Below are positions 21,597 through 33,690 of a stretch of DNA of 64,000 nt, in pieces. The translations under genes and the position numbers were made by a program. The stretch's first letter is position 1; each line of letters starts with the position of its first letter. This DNA comes from Pyricularia pennisetigena (Eukaryota > Ascomycota > Sordariomycetes > Magnaporthales > Pyriculariaceae). The notes below the pieces were generated by a model that had not been told where the DNA came from, did not search any database, and saw only the letters and a list, made by a program, of their open reading frames with translations. The stretch covers positions 660,517-724,516 of the forward strand of contig NW_021940924.1 of NCBI RefSeq assembly GCF_004337985.1, given 5' to 3'.

Positions 21597-22640
21597 TTAG
21601 TAGTAGTAGTAGTAGTATTATTATTTAACGCCGGGCTCGGCCCGGCTTTTTAGCCGCCCGTTAGCAGCCTCCCGAGGGGTATCTCGGCGCCCGTTCTATC
21701 TTCTTTATTTACACAGGGAGAAAACAAGGATGGCAGAGGCGGATCGTGCCTGACCGGGTTCGGGCCCGGTCCTGCTTAGGGGGTTAGTTCACTGACGCGA
21801 CCCCGTGCCTACGGTGCACGGAGGTTTCGTCTGACGGCTGGTGCCGTAAAGTATGGATGAGAAGGCAATAAGTCTATTCCTCGTCAGAGGTCGAGTCGCT
21901 TACGATCGGTGTCCCTAGGCGTAAAGTGCGTTCGTGGCGCGCGGGGCGCTGGCAGGCCGCTCTGGGGCGGGCGCTGAAATAATTGGTGGCTATCAAAAAC
22001 GCATGAAAGCCTTTCGGTTGCCCAAAACTTTTCTGGAAGAATTTGCGGCGTTGGGCGCGGTCTGGCGGCCCGGCCGGCCGGTCGTTATCAGGCCACGGCC
22101 AGTTTCTCCACACCGCCCGCGAATAGCGGCAGTGCACCGGGTGCTCAGGGGAGGTCCGCTTCCAGCACCAGGCACACGATGTGTTTGCATCCTGGTGGTT
22201 AAAACGGTCATGGTAGGCTTTGAAATCGCCATGGCTGGTCCTCATGGCCAGATAGTGGCCCAGTAGGGGTCTTGGCAGACGCAGTTCCTCGGGCTCCTTT
22301 CTCGGTGGGTATTGAAGTTTCCATTTCCTATATGCGGGGGACCTTCACAGAGCTTTTTGCGCCACCGACCCTTCTCTATATTGGAAACAATGGCTCTGAG
22401 AACCGTACTGGCGCCGCTATATGTGGTTTGCTAAGCCCTCGGGTCTGGGTCCGGCGATCTGGCGGAGCCGGTCTTGGCCAGCTCGTCAGCCCGGTTGTTT
22501 CCCGGGATTCCCTGGTGCGGCCGACAGATCTCACACCTTCCAGCGGCACAGGCATTCGCCAAGGCCAGCCTGCCAAGCACTTTAATGGCAGACCAAAGGA
22601 ACTCGGGCGCCAGAGGAATCAGGCACGTCGCAGCTCAAAA
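21597..22640 (-). mobile_element. 5'-truncated Tad-like LINE retrotransposon
   Basis: Minus-strand element whose 3' end lies at about 21,597, marked by (TAG)n/(TTA)n, the GCCGGGC...GCCCGGC stem and CTTTTTAGCCG. Coding remains (about 22,640-21,874) show an RNase H-like end with APEFLWSAIKVLGRLALANA, CRPHQGIPGNNRADELAKTG, then a TAG, and a C-terminal gag-knuckle-like segment HGDFKAYHDRFNHQDANTSC...CWKRTSPEHPVHC. The reverse transcriptase part is missing, as is usual for LINE copies truncated at the 5' end. Confidence 0.85.
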
Positions 22641-22666
22641 AGGCTGCACGTATGAGGAGCAGTGGG

Positions 22667-23206
22667 TTATACTGTCAACCGCCTCCCGTATTTATCGCAG
22701 AGTTTACCTCTGCCGGCCTTTTTCCATATACCGTAGCATGGGCGATTTATCTCCTCGCCAAACCGCCGAGGTTTCCTGCCGCCACAACTTCCTACGCCTT
22801 CCAGCCTGCTCAACTTCGATACCGACAGATCTGCAAAGCTATTCAGCTTGTTCATATGTATCATATAGTCTGGAATCCCTCCACAATTGCATTGCGGCTC
22901 TTTGTCCTTCATATCTATTCTCTGCAAGCTTCTCATGGCCTCTAAAACCCATAATGAATTCTCGTTCCGATTGCCCGAAGGCAAAGTTTACTTGGACGAA
23001 AAAATGTACCCCAACCCACCACAATCACCTTGGCACTTTTTGTCCTTTGTTTCTGAAGTAAACCCAGTTCCGCGGCATTTTTTGCAATCTCCCCCGTCCT
23101 TAACCCCGTTGGTACAGTAAGAGCATACTTTTCCGCATGAAAGACATTTTTGTATACTGTAACTGTTTTCCATTTTTTCTTGCGTGGCTACTCCAACAAA
23201 AAACAA
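22667..23206 (-). pseudogene. Cys-rich (DnaJ zinc-knuckle-like) protein gene, one in-frame stop
   Basis: The frame runs from 23,206 to 22,667 with a single TAA at 22,988. The first part has repeated CxxC pairs: CLSCGKVCSYC, CKKCRGTGF and CQGDCGGLGYIF, the pattern of DnaJ-type zinc centres. After the stop the frame stays open for about 105 codons with CNCGG and other polar residues. The TAA could come from CAA. Loss of the 3' end may be linked to the LINE inserted next to it. Function unknown. Confidence 0.5.
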
Positions 23207-24189
23207 TCAATATTAGCCAAAATATTCTCCAAATTAGATGCTATGCAAAGAACTTTTACTGAGAAGGTTCCTTACGTGAAATGGTAGATTATTTTGACAC
23301 TTCTGTGATGAAATGTCCTTCGAGGTAGGATATCAAAGGTTTGTATGAAGTAAGAGTTGAATAATAGCTAAGTTGGTAGATGTTATATATGATGTTGACT
23401 GGGTAATGAGGTCAAGTTAGGCCCTTGAGGAAACCTAACTGGTTATAAACCACACTGGTCGAGAGGATGGAAGAACTTAACATTTGTAACGGGCTGAACC
23501 ATGCCTTTTTATAACACAGAAGCTTGGAATCTCTCACAGTCTGGGACACAAACGACCCGGAAAAAAGCGTTTGAAATCACTGTGCCCTGGCAGCCGACAC
23601 CGCATCTTTCCAAAGTAGGCCGGCACGAACCTTCCCGGCAGGGTATCGGAATGCTACCTCAATCATCCGGTCAAAATGAGATTCTACTTCCATGCTTAGT
23701 GAACATGAAATCACAGATTGCTGTGTCATCGTCACACCGCTCTTTAGAGTGCGGTAAAGTGTATTCGGAAGACAACAACCATAGTAAAACGAGCAGGGGG
23801 AACAATGATCAGCTGGGGTGGGGTTGAAATAGAATGCGGCTTGTGGCAAGCCTTCGCGCTCGATGTCTGTGAAAAACTGTGGTCACTCCCAGGGAGGGCA
23901 GCCTGCAGGCACCCTGGCATGAGGCTAGTTGCTCTGTGCTAGGCAACAATGCCCTTTAGGCCGACCGTTATTTATGGAGCCCATGAGACGTGGCGTCAAA
24001 TCACGGGGGTATCTTCTACGTGGCCAGCAGGGTAGTAAACTCAAGCGAGAAAATGATGTAAATCCGGAATATTGGTATAGAGAATGACAAGGTAGAGCAG
24101 AAACTAGGCACGGTAACCTGAAAAGATTTGAGGAGACAAAAAGAATGGAAGAAAGAGAGACCCAGTTGATGAGCTACGAGAATCAGCGG

Positions 24190-24255
24190 TCGAATTGCAA
24201 TAACAGATTCAAGTGACAGTCCGTCACAAAACGCACCGCTGAAGGCCAGCATCAA
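24190..24255 (+). pseudogene. Decayed fragment of the NRNEP motif gene family
   Basis: Plus-strand frame NRFK, stop, QSVTKRTAEGQHQL, matching the family motif VTKRTPKGQYQ at 50.6 kb. The stop TGA precedes the motif. Confidence 0.45.
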
Positions 24256-24573
24256 CTTTCTTCGTCACATCTGCTTAAAACCAAGGGCCAGTAATTCCAA
24301 CCGACCTTACTTTTGATCACATACGCAACTGGTTCAGATACCTCGCAGACAGTTGCCTGTTGGGGGTGGGAGATTACGGCGGCGATCCCGGGTCCTTAAA
24401 ATGTCCCTGCAACTTGTAAGCGAGGTGCCCAAACATAAAGAGAGTCCAGATTAAAATTTGAGAAAGCCTAGAACTGCCTGCAGCTACGTTTGGCCTCATA
24501 AAAACGGAAAGTTAGCCTGAGGAGGTCTTTGTAACACATTGTTTAGGATGTCTGCCATACCAGTAAACAGCGT

Positions 24574-25032
24574 TTACAATATCGTGTCTGTAATTATTCC
24601 GGTATCTGAGGATAGTTTCTGATCTTCCAACAATTCAGATCGAATCGGCAGCTCCATGGCTGATGACAATGATGAAAACGTTCCAGTAGTCGTCAAGGAG
24701 GGCCCTGCAGTAGAATCCATGTGAGCCGGTTGCCGAACGGCGAGTCTGGTCTCCAGGTCGCGGAGAACCGTTTCTTCCAGATGACGATCAAGGTCCCAAA
24801 ACAGGGTTTTGTGCTTCTTCCGCACCGAAGACGAGCATGGAGATGGCACCCAAGTCGGATGCAGCTTTTGATAACTGAGCACCTCACTTACACCTTGCAA
24901 GTTATTATGTTCAGTTGAAAATCGCTGACGACATAGTTGATGGAGGCGCTTCAGGACTGTAGTAAAAACAAGGTCCAAGTGAGACACAGGGCATATTTTT
25001 TTACCTTCCACCATCTGAAGGATAACTGCCAA
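24574..25032 (-). CDS. Hypothetical protein, 152 residues
   Basis: Open frame without recognised domain; Ser/Thr-rich C-terminal half, no signal peptide or membrane segment. Codon pattern is unremarkable. It could be a chance frame or an exon. Confidence 0.25.
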   Translation of the reverse strand: MAVILQMVEGKKICPVSHLDLVFTTVLKRLHQLCRQRFSTEHNNLQGVSEVLSYQKLHPTWVPSPCSSSVRKKHKTLFWDLDRHLEETVLRDLETRLAVRQPAHMDSTAGPSLTTTGTFSSLSSAMELPIRSELLEDQKLSSDTGIITDTIL

Positions 25033-26123
25033 AACATATGCTCTTCACTATTGGTAAAAATAGTTGACGGATGTCCAACTGGGCTGGTATGCACAAGATT
25101 TATCGTTAAGGGATGAAGCCCCGGTGCTATTTGAGGCTGGCATGGGTTGTACCACCTTGAATTTTCCGTCGCAAGGTACTTGTACGCTTAATAAGATAAA
25201 ATATTCTTCGCCTCTTGAAGCAGTAGTACGATGAAGGTTCCGTTACGAGTACTGCTCTTGATGCAACGCTCGAGGCGTCGATAATGTCCACTATTCTTAA
25301 CATTGTTAGCTGAATTTCCATACTGGATTATCGCTTGGCGTGCTGTGATTTGACTTGTAAAGTCTAGTATTCCCCTTTTTTGATTCTGGGACTTCAGTGG
25401 GCAGTTCGCTGGGCCGATACATCCAACAAACCCGCAAATAGGTTTGGCGCACTTCGAGTAGGATGGCGATCCAGTGACTCTCGGAATCACCTTGTACTTC
25501 TAGGAAGTCGCCACGGTTTTACTCAATGCCAGCTCCTGATATTATCGTTAGGTTGTGCGATTTTCCTGGACTATTGAATTAGAAACGCTTACTGGTATAA
25601 CTTGCGGTTGCACTCAAGTGCCACCAATCTCGCAATCCTCGTTTTTTCCGCTTCTGGACACCATATCGAATAGGGTGACCAGTGAGCATTGCATCGCGTT
25701 TGGTCGCCACTTCGCCGTCGTCAGGACCCGGAAAGACAATTCGATAAGGACAACACGCCATGTTGGAAGGCGCTAAATACTTGTTTACTCACAGGGCGCC
25801 CGTCGAGGAAGGGTACGGGCCGCTGGCTAAAGTTCTGGAGAGTTTTGATGCTGGTTTTTGCCGTGATCAGGCGTCGAAAATGCTTCGATTATAAAAGTAC
25901 AGCACAGATGCAGCAATCCAATCGATGGTACGCAGTAGACCAATGCGTTGATTGGTATAAGACGGTGCCCAAAATTTGGACAGAGCCGGGTAGGTGTTGA
26001 GACTTTGCTCTTGTTTTCCAATACTAACAGTCCCACACTGGCATTTCAGTACGTTGAGAAGGATGAAGGTGGTTATGTCTCGCCACTTGGAAAAAGGATC
26101 CAGGTGGTGCCGGTGCGCAACCC

Positions 26124-27452
26124 ATGCTTCGACCTCTGCAAGACGGAAGGCCATATAGTCGTGATTGTAAGTTACTCGTCAGATATGAGGTTGACGGTTA
26201 TGTCTCTCCCGCTGGTGAAAGAGATGCAAAAATCACCCTTGCCCACGAGTTGTCTTCGTTGCAACTGTCAAAAGCATCGCCGGAGGCGTCACCAGTGTCA
26301 TATACATGGCCAGGATCGAAGCTGGAGGTGGTGATGCAGGGAGAAACAATCTCGTCAGAGCAATGCCTAGAGATTAAGACCCGAGTCGCCCACAAGCCGT
26401 TACTCATCCAAGATATTATGCCACAACTTTGGACATCGCAAACAACGAAGCTTGTGCGAGCTTACCACACTGGTGGCCTCTTTCAGCCCTCGGCTGTTGA
26501 GGATGTAGCTGAAAAGATGAAGACATGGGAGAAAGATAAGGAACGCACTTTGAAGAAGCTCGTGGCGGTGATTTCAAAGATCCTCGAAGTTGCCAGAGAC
26601 TTTGATGGTTCTGTTCGGGTTGAATACAACGCAGAAGAGAGCCAACTTTCCCTGTACAAAAGTTGTGCAGGGAGGATGCTACCGGACGATCTTTACATCA
26701 AATGGAGCTCGACGACAGAAACGAAGGATTTGGCCCCTCTCAAGACCCCGGGCATGACATCTGATGGCAAGAACGTCATAACGGTGATCGTGGAAGGGAA
26801 GCAGTATCTCGTTGACCCAAATACCATCCCCTTTTTCAAAAGGTTAATGGTATCCCAGTCACCGAGGTCAAAGAAGGCACTTTCAATTCATGAGCACATT
26901 CCGTTCTTTGAGGCAATCAATTACAGTGTCCACCATGGACTGCGGAACCTTTTCAGACGTATGCCACATCAACTTGGCGACTACCGTACCCTTTGCGAGA
27001 TTCTTGATGACCTTGGCATTGATGTTTGTCAAGGCCTTAATCTCCGAGATACCATCAAGTTACTAAAGGTGTAGTCGGATGACTATGACCCTGAGGAACG
27101 ACTAGTGATCAGGAGCAGAAAAGCAGTGGTCCGTAGCGCTGCATTCCGCTTCGTCTATCTTCTACTCAAAAACGGATCCTCGTCACAATTTTCGTCAGCT
27201 TCATCACCGGAACTTTCAACACAAGACCGAGACATCGCCTACAATGCGGTCAATTACGTAGTGTCGCATAGCCGCGTTTTCTGGTACAGGGCACGCAAGA
27301 TGGTCCGAGAAGCCTTCGAAACTACCTACTCCCTGACGTATAAGCAGCGTTTGGCGCTAGACAAGTGGCCGCTGACAGACCCCAATTACAGTGGATGGGA
27401 GGATGATGAGGAGACAACCGATGATGAATACGGGTGTGATTGTACTGCATAA
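26124..27452 (+). pseudogene. Conserved-looking fungal protein of unknown function, split by one TAG
   Basis: The frame is continuous from 26,124 to 27,452 (about 442 codons) except for TAG at 27,072-27,074, which a single C-to-T change at a CA dinucleotide (CAG) would explain. The protein is soluble and mixed alpha/beta, with VAHKPLLIQDIMPQLWTSQT, a Trp/Lys-rich helical stretch and an acidic C terminus DDEETTDDEYG. I recall similar sequences among uncharacterised fungal proteins but cannot name a reliable family. Upstream coding (YVEKDEGGYVSPLGKRIQVV at 26,050 onward, after a GTAGGT...CAG intron-like segment) suggests earlier exons; that part resembles the start of this ORF (EVDGYVSPAGERDAK), possibly an internal duplication. 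Confidence 0.55.
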
Positions 27453-27792
27453 AGTCGTCAAGGACGTGGTTCGATGTCTGCTGGGGCTCAAGATCGAGGC
27501 GGTCGAAAACGGAATAAAGTGGGTCAACGAACAAGCACATTTTTCCTTCCCGCTCTTCCCCCGAGATTTGTTCAGCTCTGGGGCGCAGCAATCCATCTTG
27601 GGCGATTCGAGCATGACTTCGTTTCTCTCAAGCCCATCCACTGTAACGACCGATGAGATCTCTGCGGCTGTGTACCAGGTCATCGACCGCCTGCGAAATG
27701 GAATGATCCGTGACGCACTCATCTCGGTCGGCTTGCTGCTGGTATACCTTGTTTTTGTGCTGGTGGGTGTGATTCGCTTACTGTTGCATTAG
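27391..27792 (+). CDS. Small ORF with C-terminal membrane segment
   Basis: 133 codons overlapping the end of the previous gene in another frame. A hydrophobic run ALISVGLLLVYLVFVLVGVI near the C terminus would span a membrane. It may be the last exon of the 26.1 kb gene rather than a separate gene; no splice site was settled. Confidence 0.3.
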   Translation: MDGRMMRRQPMMNTGVIVLHKVVKDVVRCLLGLKIEAVENGIKWVNEQAHFSFPLFPRDLFSSGAQQSILGDSSMTSFLSSPSTVTTDEISAAVYQVIDRLRNGMIRDALISVGLLLVYLVFVLVGVIRLLLH

Positions 27793-29828
27793 GTAATCAG
27801 TAGAAGCTCGGTATCACATGACCATCAAAGCTTAGTCAGCGCTAGGAGCGCGATAAAAGCGCTGACACGCGCTTTAGCCTAGATAGCACCACCTAGAACA
27901 ATACATGGCTCTCCTACCCAATCAAATCTGCCTGCACGTGTTCGTTGGTGTGCGTTACTTACTATTCAACATCAAGGGACCCACAAGACCCGTTGGCAGT
28001 ACTACAGCCAACACATGCAATACCCATTTCACGATTGAGACTTTGCAGCATAAGTACGAGAAGCCAGCAACTAGTGCACCAAGAGACCCCACCACAAGCG
28101 CACACAGATTAGCCCCGCGGACAACGGTCTCGTGACTTTATCGTAGGATGAAATGCTGCTATTCTATCAATTCTATCTTATGAATAAGGACGTGACACCC
28201 GCTGAAGTTTGTAACCGTACCCTTTGCCAATTTCAATTCTGCCAAAACATGTTTGAGCAAATTCTCAGCTTTCTCTATGCCTTCTCTTATATCTTGCCGT
28301 CACCCGCGTGTGTAAAGCAAACCATCGCCAGCGACCTGTACGTCGCCTACACCGACCGGAAAAAGGCTTCCTAAGGTGTACGGATTCTACCGCTAATTGC
28401 CGACAGCAGCGATCCCGGCCTGTTTCCGGTTGGTAACTTCAGACGGTATTGCCTTCAAATCTTAGTAAACTTAAAGTTAGCGGGAATGTCGGCACTCATA
28501 CTCTCGCTAGTAAGAGTCTATTTTACCCCAAATTTATCAATCCTCAACTTTTCTAATTGCCAAGTTCAAGTCCGAGCTACTGTTTTGCTGTGGTAAGAGG
28601 GAAAACTCTAAATTTTAATTCAATCGGCGCCGGACGAGCCGATTTAAAGTCTTTTCAACAACATTCATTACGCGCCACCTTCCAGACCAGACTGACTATC
28701 GAAGTTCCATAATTTAACTCATATACCATGGACGGCTCCATCTTCGCATCCCATTTGAGACTTCAATCAAAGTTTAACCATTATACGTTAAAAACAGCCC
28801 ACTTGTCAAAAATTTATAGCATTCGCTAAAACGCCTCGTCTGGAGTGCTTTAGGGTAATGGCACCATACTTATCACTACAAATCGCTCCCGGTATGCGAG
28901 ATTGGTTAGCCCGATAATTACATGATCGCCATCGCCACCGCATTCGGGTTGCTATCTAAAAAAGAGATTATGGCGCCTGCTTGTTATGGTTCGTATTAGT
29001 GTTGAGGCGGCTGTCCAGTAGATTGTACACCTCGTCCCATGTTTTGTGCGGGCCAATATGGTTTATATGAAGTTCCTCCGCATGGTTAGAAAGCATGTCT
29101 GGGAAAACCACATGGTACTGGCTTTTGTCAATCTGCAGCCAGTTGCGATAGCAGAAAATGGTTTAGTTCTCAGGATATATGTGCGCGCGTTACGGCTATG
29201 CAGTGAGTCACTGCTAGCGCGTGCATGCAGTGTGAAATAGGGGACAAAGAGATCTGATCGGCGAAGCTTTTGCTTCCTGTTGCAGCAGGCTGCCTTATCC
29301 ATACGTAACAGCACTGTTATCCTAACCCGTTTTTAGAGATGGTTTACGTCAAGACATTGGCTACAATACCCACAGCCTCCGACCAGACATCGACCTCCGC
29401 CATAGGACTTCGTTGGAATCATGCGGTTTCTGCTTCCAGAACTCGGGAAATGCGCAGGGCTAGAATTGTAGCCGCCAGGGCGACGTGGGAGGAAAGCTAT
29501 ACCACCAACGCTACCACACGAGTGATTTGCTTTGCTGTTTTCATGTTTGGCTGTTTGTTCTTGACGTCGCTTGTTTGGGTTCTTTCTTGGCCCGTTTTCA
29601 CTGGTTTCAACGCTGTCATCCCCCGCGATAACTTTCTTGGACGTTTTCACAGCCTACGTATTGTTGTTAGTTAACTTCTATACGTGCGCCCATGATCCTG
29701 GAATTATTCAAGACAAACGCCAACCTAGATAAAAGGTTTTACCTTGTCACAATCACGTATCTGGTTCTGAAATTTGAAGTAGTTAGCAATGTTTTACAAT
29801 TTCTCAATTCCGAAGTGGAGAGCAAAGA
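27793..29828. other. AT-rich region without supported gene
   Basis: About 2 kb with only short frames. A basic 105-codon minus-strand frame at 29,333-29,650 may belong to the zinc-finger gene to its right, but no junction could be proved. Confidence 0.4.
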
Positions 29829-30053
29829 TCAGCAACTAGTAACAGTGATGCTGTACTGAGCACTTGCCTTACTCTGGTCAACCCTCAGAAAGTCGTTGGG
29901 CTGCACCTCATCTTTGTGCTTGGGCGAGTCCCTCCAGTGCTGCTCAAGTGAAGACTTTGCTGTAAAGCATTTTCCGCAGCTGCAGATAATGGTGGAATTT
30001 CCGCTTCCCTGCGCCTCCTTTGAGTCTTTACCCTTTTGCTTCGGCACGTTCAT
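29829..30053 (-). CDS. Small C2H2-like zinc-finger protein (probably first exon)
   Basis: Starts at the Met at 30,053 (MNVPKQKGKDSKEAQG). It contains CSCGKCFTAKSSLEQHWRDS followed by PKH, a shortened C2H2 finger with C-x-C spacing. Such a finger, with QHxxDSxxH ending, is frequent in fungal proteins and recurs in the P-loop gene at 62.9 kb. A GTAAGG donor-like site at about 29,870 suggests splicing to a downstream exon. Confidence 0.4.
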   Translation of the reverse strand: MNVPKQKGKDSKEAQGSGNSTIICSCGKCFTAKSSLEQHWRDSPKHKDEVQPNDFLRVDQSKASAQYSITVTSC

Positions 30054-31303
30054 CTTCGAAATTAGAGATAGTTGATAGTTGGGGAAAATGAGGCCGTCTG
30101 CTGTCGAGACATACAAAGAGATCATGTACGAATTATATTTATATTTAAACTCCAACCCCATATACCCATTCATAGGTGTTAGGATTAAAGTGTGAGAAGC
30201 TACTGTTTGTTCCCTGTAACGCGTTTTAATGGAGTTGAATGAGTTATACCAAGTCGAGATCGTTGATGTGGCGTGGGACGATTGTTTAGACGACGACCAC
30301 TTTTGGTAAGAGCCCCTACACTCCTACGTCACCTTCGATTATATAGGTTCATTAAGGAAAGTCGTCCGAGCTTGAGTTGTAGAATGCGGAGGGGCTGGTC
30401 GTTTTGCCAGCTTGAAGCCTGCAATAAAAAGCATAATTTTAATCATCATAACTTCAGGATGGGTTTCCACTTTTTCAACCAAACTTTCGACGCTGGCAAC
30501 AGATGTTCTTGTTCTTTTGCCCTGTCCTTCCAAAAGGACGGCAACCTAGGGTTTTGCAGTCTTGCTTTTGCCAAAATTTTGAACCTCCGCAAAGTAATAT
30601 TTCTGAATCGAGCTTCCATATGACTGATACGCATCTCTTGCCACATTGGTGTTTGTCGGCGTCCCATTACAGTTCTTATAGTAAGTGTGTACCTCTTTTT
30701 TACGACCAGTGGCCGCAAACCATCTGGCCAAGGTATAAATTAAACTTGCGCTCACTAGGTGCCAAGACTATTTTCAAACCATCAATCCTGTCTCAATTAA
30801 TGTTAATCCTACGAGTGCTTTCGCCAAGCCAGTAGGTTACGCGTTTTAGGTATTGTTCCAGTAATATTTAGCCGCTGTACCTAATCCACCTCCCGTTTAC
30901 TTACGAAAACCATCATACCTCATTACTGTCTGCTTGCTAGCTATTCATTTCATCGTCAACCCGAAAACACAAACTGAAAAATTGAGCTTTAGGATTTTAG
31001 CAAATATCGGCTGTCGCCCGGCTAAATGGGAATATTCTTCATCTTTGCCGCCTGCTTCCAGGGCATGCTGTTCTCCATAGCAAAAGAAGTATTGGCAGCC
31101 CTTGGCTTCAGCTTGTTGGGGCCAGTAGCTGGTAAGAATGCCTATTAGAGATTTTTATGGGAATGGGCTGACAACCCCGCAGGTTCATTTGCAGCCTGGT
31201 GGCAATGTGCCTACGCGGGATTCGTTCCCCAAGGTTCTCTGTTTAGCTTTTTCCAAAGGCTTGGCATGATCTGGGGTCGACTTTGATTTGCAAGAATCCA
31301 AGT
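30054..31303. other. Region with one degenerate minus-strand frame
   Basis: From 30,755 to 30,339 one minus-strand frame is open except for a stop at 30,546-30,548, giving about 138 codons with no recognised family. Otherwise nothing supported. Confidence 0.35.
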
Positions 31304-31592
31304 CATAACGTTGCGTGCCCCTGTTCGGCGCCCTGAGAATCTAATAACAAAATGCCTACTTTTATAAACTGATTTAAATATAAGACTATCAACGCACAAA
31401 AATACAATCGTTTTCAGGCTGTTCCGGTTCATTAACCTCTTCTTCATCAGCTAAAGGTTCCAAATCTTCTATATCATTTTCCTGCAATCCAATAACGTTC
31501 TGTTTGCTAACCAAGAGCTCGTTTGGATCCGGAATCACCCTTTTCCTTTTAACCGGCCGTATTACCTCCAACTGTGCTTCCAATGTCTCCGC
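31304..31592 (-). mobile_element. 3' remnant of the Fot1/pogo-like element
   Basis: Reverse complement matches the end of the element at 9,945-10,233: AQLEVIRPVKRKRVIPDPNE, LLVSKQNVIGLQEND, and the final NDCIFVR. The terminal repeat is shortened by a deletion but still ends in CAACGT next to TA. It shows that at least three copies of this family existed here. Confidence 0.85.
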
Positions 31593-32109
31593 AGGACAGA
31601 TTCTGGAATCGCACAACTCCCAGATGCACCAGAGCATTGACACAGAAATTCAGAACATTCCTCAGATGAATTGAGCTGATAAAGGTTCGCCCAGCGACTA
31701 CACCCACGCTGAAACATGGAGAGGGTGTGATGCCTGAAAAGCTTTATATCCGCAAGGCTGCCTCATAGACTTCCTTGATACTTAGTGATACTAAAGTATC
31801 GCTCGTTCTTATCTTTAGATCACGTGACATTTGTGTGCCCTGCCAATATCATCCGTGCTACCCTACCCGGGGGTAGGATGAGTGACTTGTCCCGCCCTAC
31901 TCCGGTAGGTGTAAAAATCCGCACACCCGCACAGTTGTGGCAAATGGATGGGGACGGACCTTGAAGACAAGTATTATCCTGTATATACTTGTATAGGAAG
32001 TACCTGTGGGCCGTAGTTTGTCTCCGTAGCCAAAATTGTTTAGCGTTGAGAAGGTTCGTTAAAAAAGGCACGGTGGCTGGGGGTGGAATTTTTCGCCTGA
32101 TACATTAGT

Positions 32110-32737
32110 AGCTTCTTGTCCTTGTGGCCCTGCTGATCTGGCCGTAACATATAATTACCTTCGGAACTGCGCAAATCCAATCTACTGCATTAGTGGCGAC
32201 GGCTACAACATGCCCCCGTATCTTATTGTTAAATGCGTTTACCATTTGGCCAATTGGTATACAGAAGGCGGTCTTCCAGATATGTGGAGCCTTAAAGCCA
32301 CCCCCAATGGATGGATAAATAACGAAACTGGCCTCGATTGGGTTCAGCATTTCGACAATCATACAACATCGCGCACTAAAGGCGTATATCGGATGTTAGT
32401 ATTCGATGGGCACTGCAGTCACCAATCCCCTGAATTTAAAGGCTATTGCAAAGATCACAACATTATTCCAATTTGCCTGCCTGCTCATTCATCTCACCTA
32501 ACCCAACCACTTGACGTCGGAGTGTTCGGTATCCTGAAGCGGGCGTACGGCCCAGAAATTAACAACTTCATCCGGGCCCACATTAACAGCATCAGCAAGG
32601 TCGATTTCTTTTTGGCGTTTGCAGCCGCGTATGAAAATTTCATGACAAAAGATAACATGGCTGGGGGTTTTAGGGGAGCTGGAATTATGTCTCATTGTCC
32701 AGAAGCTGTTATTTCCAAGCTGGATGTCTCTCATTAA
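32110..32737 (+). mobile_element. Remnant of a second pogo/Fot-type DDE transposase
   Basis: The frame from 32,210 encodes ATPNGWINNETGLDWVQHFD, YRMLVFDGHCSHQSPEFKGY, LPAHSSHLTQPLDVGVFG, and FFLAFAAAYENF, which are DDE_1 endonuclease motifs; the two acidic residues D (FDGH) and D (PLDV) are present. The upstream part containing the first Asp is missing or frameshifted. It belongs to a different subfamily from the 7.5 kb element. No terminal repeats were identified. Confidence 0.8.
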
Positions 32738-33458
32738 GATCATATCTGCGGGCCAGCGCGTCCAGTTATAATAAAGGGAGTGTAGCCAAAGGAGTGGCGA
32801 TTAAGCTCGAGGCGTTCGTAGCTCTTACTAGCTGAAAGGTGCTGATAAGGCCTGGACGTATCACAACATTATTGTCGATATTCTTTTGGGAACGAAAATG
32901 GATGGGACCCGACCAGCAAGACCGTCAATCGCGATCATCTACAGCTCATGGCTACTGGCGATTTCGCCGAGATGGACAACGGCTTGGTTTTCTGTCGCAT
33001 CTGCGCTGGCGGCTACCTCGGCCATGGTCCGCCAAACGCGACTACAGGATACCCTGGTCAAGTCGCTTGCCCACTAGGAAGACGGTCCGCTATCCGGAAT
33101 TCAGCGAACGCGCGCTGGGGCTGACAAGCGGAAGTGGAGTCAGCCAACATCATCTCCAGACTAGACTAGTTCTAGAGAGAGGTAGTGGCTGCATGCTTAC
33201 AGCATGCATGTAAGCACCCAGAGGTCCAGAAGGAGCGAAAAGTGCTCCCTGGCTTCTACTGGTTTCACCTTTTTTGTCTTTTTTTTATTTTTTTTACTCA
33301 TTTGCCACAGCCAACCCGACTCGGGTTGATTGTTGCGAGTGATTTGACCGGATCTGGGCTGTGGTCGGACAGGTCTACGTGGGATGTGCGACTCTCCTGG
33401 AAAGCGGGTCAGCTCCAAACCTTGTCGACGTCTTGTATTGTACATTGCGTGCACTTAC
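32738..33458. other. Unassigned region next to the BTB fragment
   Basis: Holds a T-rich tract at 33,268-33,300. The expected downstream exon of the BTB gene is absent, so a rearrangement or insertion border probably lies here. Confidence 0.4.
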
Positions 33459-33690
33459 GTGCATGCCCGCCTTGAGAACAGTTTCAAAGTATTTTGAACG
33501 CGGGCAAATGACCGCCTTGTGGACGTGATACGTATCGTCGCCACAGACGACCGTCATATCGGAGTAGTCTCCACTGACGCGGAGGCTTGAGAAGCTTGTT
33601 GTTAACTTATCTCACCATTTAGTACCGGTTGCGCTAAATAACGTACCTTTTCAGCGAGTCCTTCAGGACCTGATCTGGGAACGCATCCAT
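33459..33690 (-). pseudogene. N-terminal BTB/POZ domain fragment, two exons
   Basis: Exon 1 33,690-33,647 and exon 2 33,594-33,459, with a 52-bp intron (GTACGT...AAG), encode exactly 60 residues. They include SGDYSDMTVVCGDDTYHVHK and AVICPRSKYFETVLKAG, the signature start of fungal BTB domains that bind cullin-3 or dimerise. A perfect GTAAGT donor follows, but the expected second half of the domain was not found downstream. The gene is therefore probably truncated, though not otherwise mutated. Confidence 0.75.

Larger units (their letters stand above)
23207..25690. other. Long region with few supported features
   Basis: Contains a decayed NRNEP family fragment at 24,190-24,255 and one 152-codon ORF at 24,574-25,032 (listed separately). 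The remainder gives only short random frames. Confidence 0.35.
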
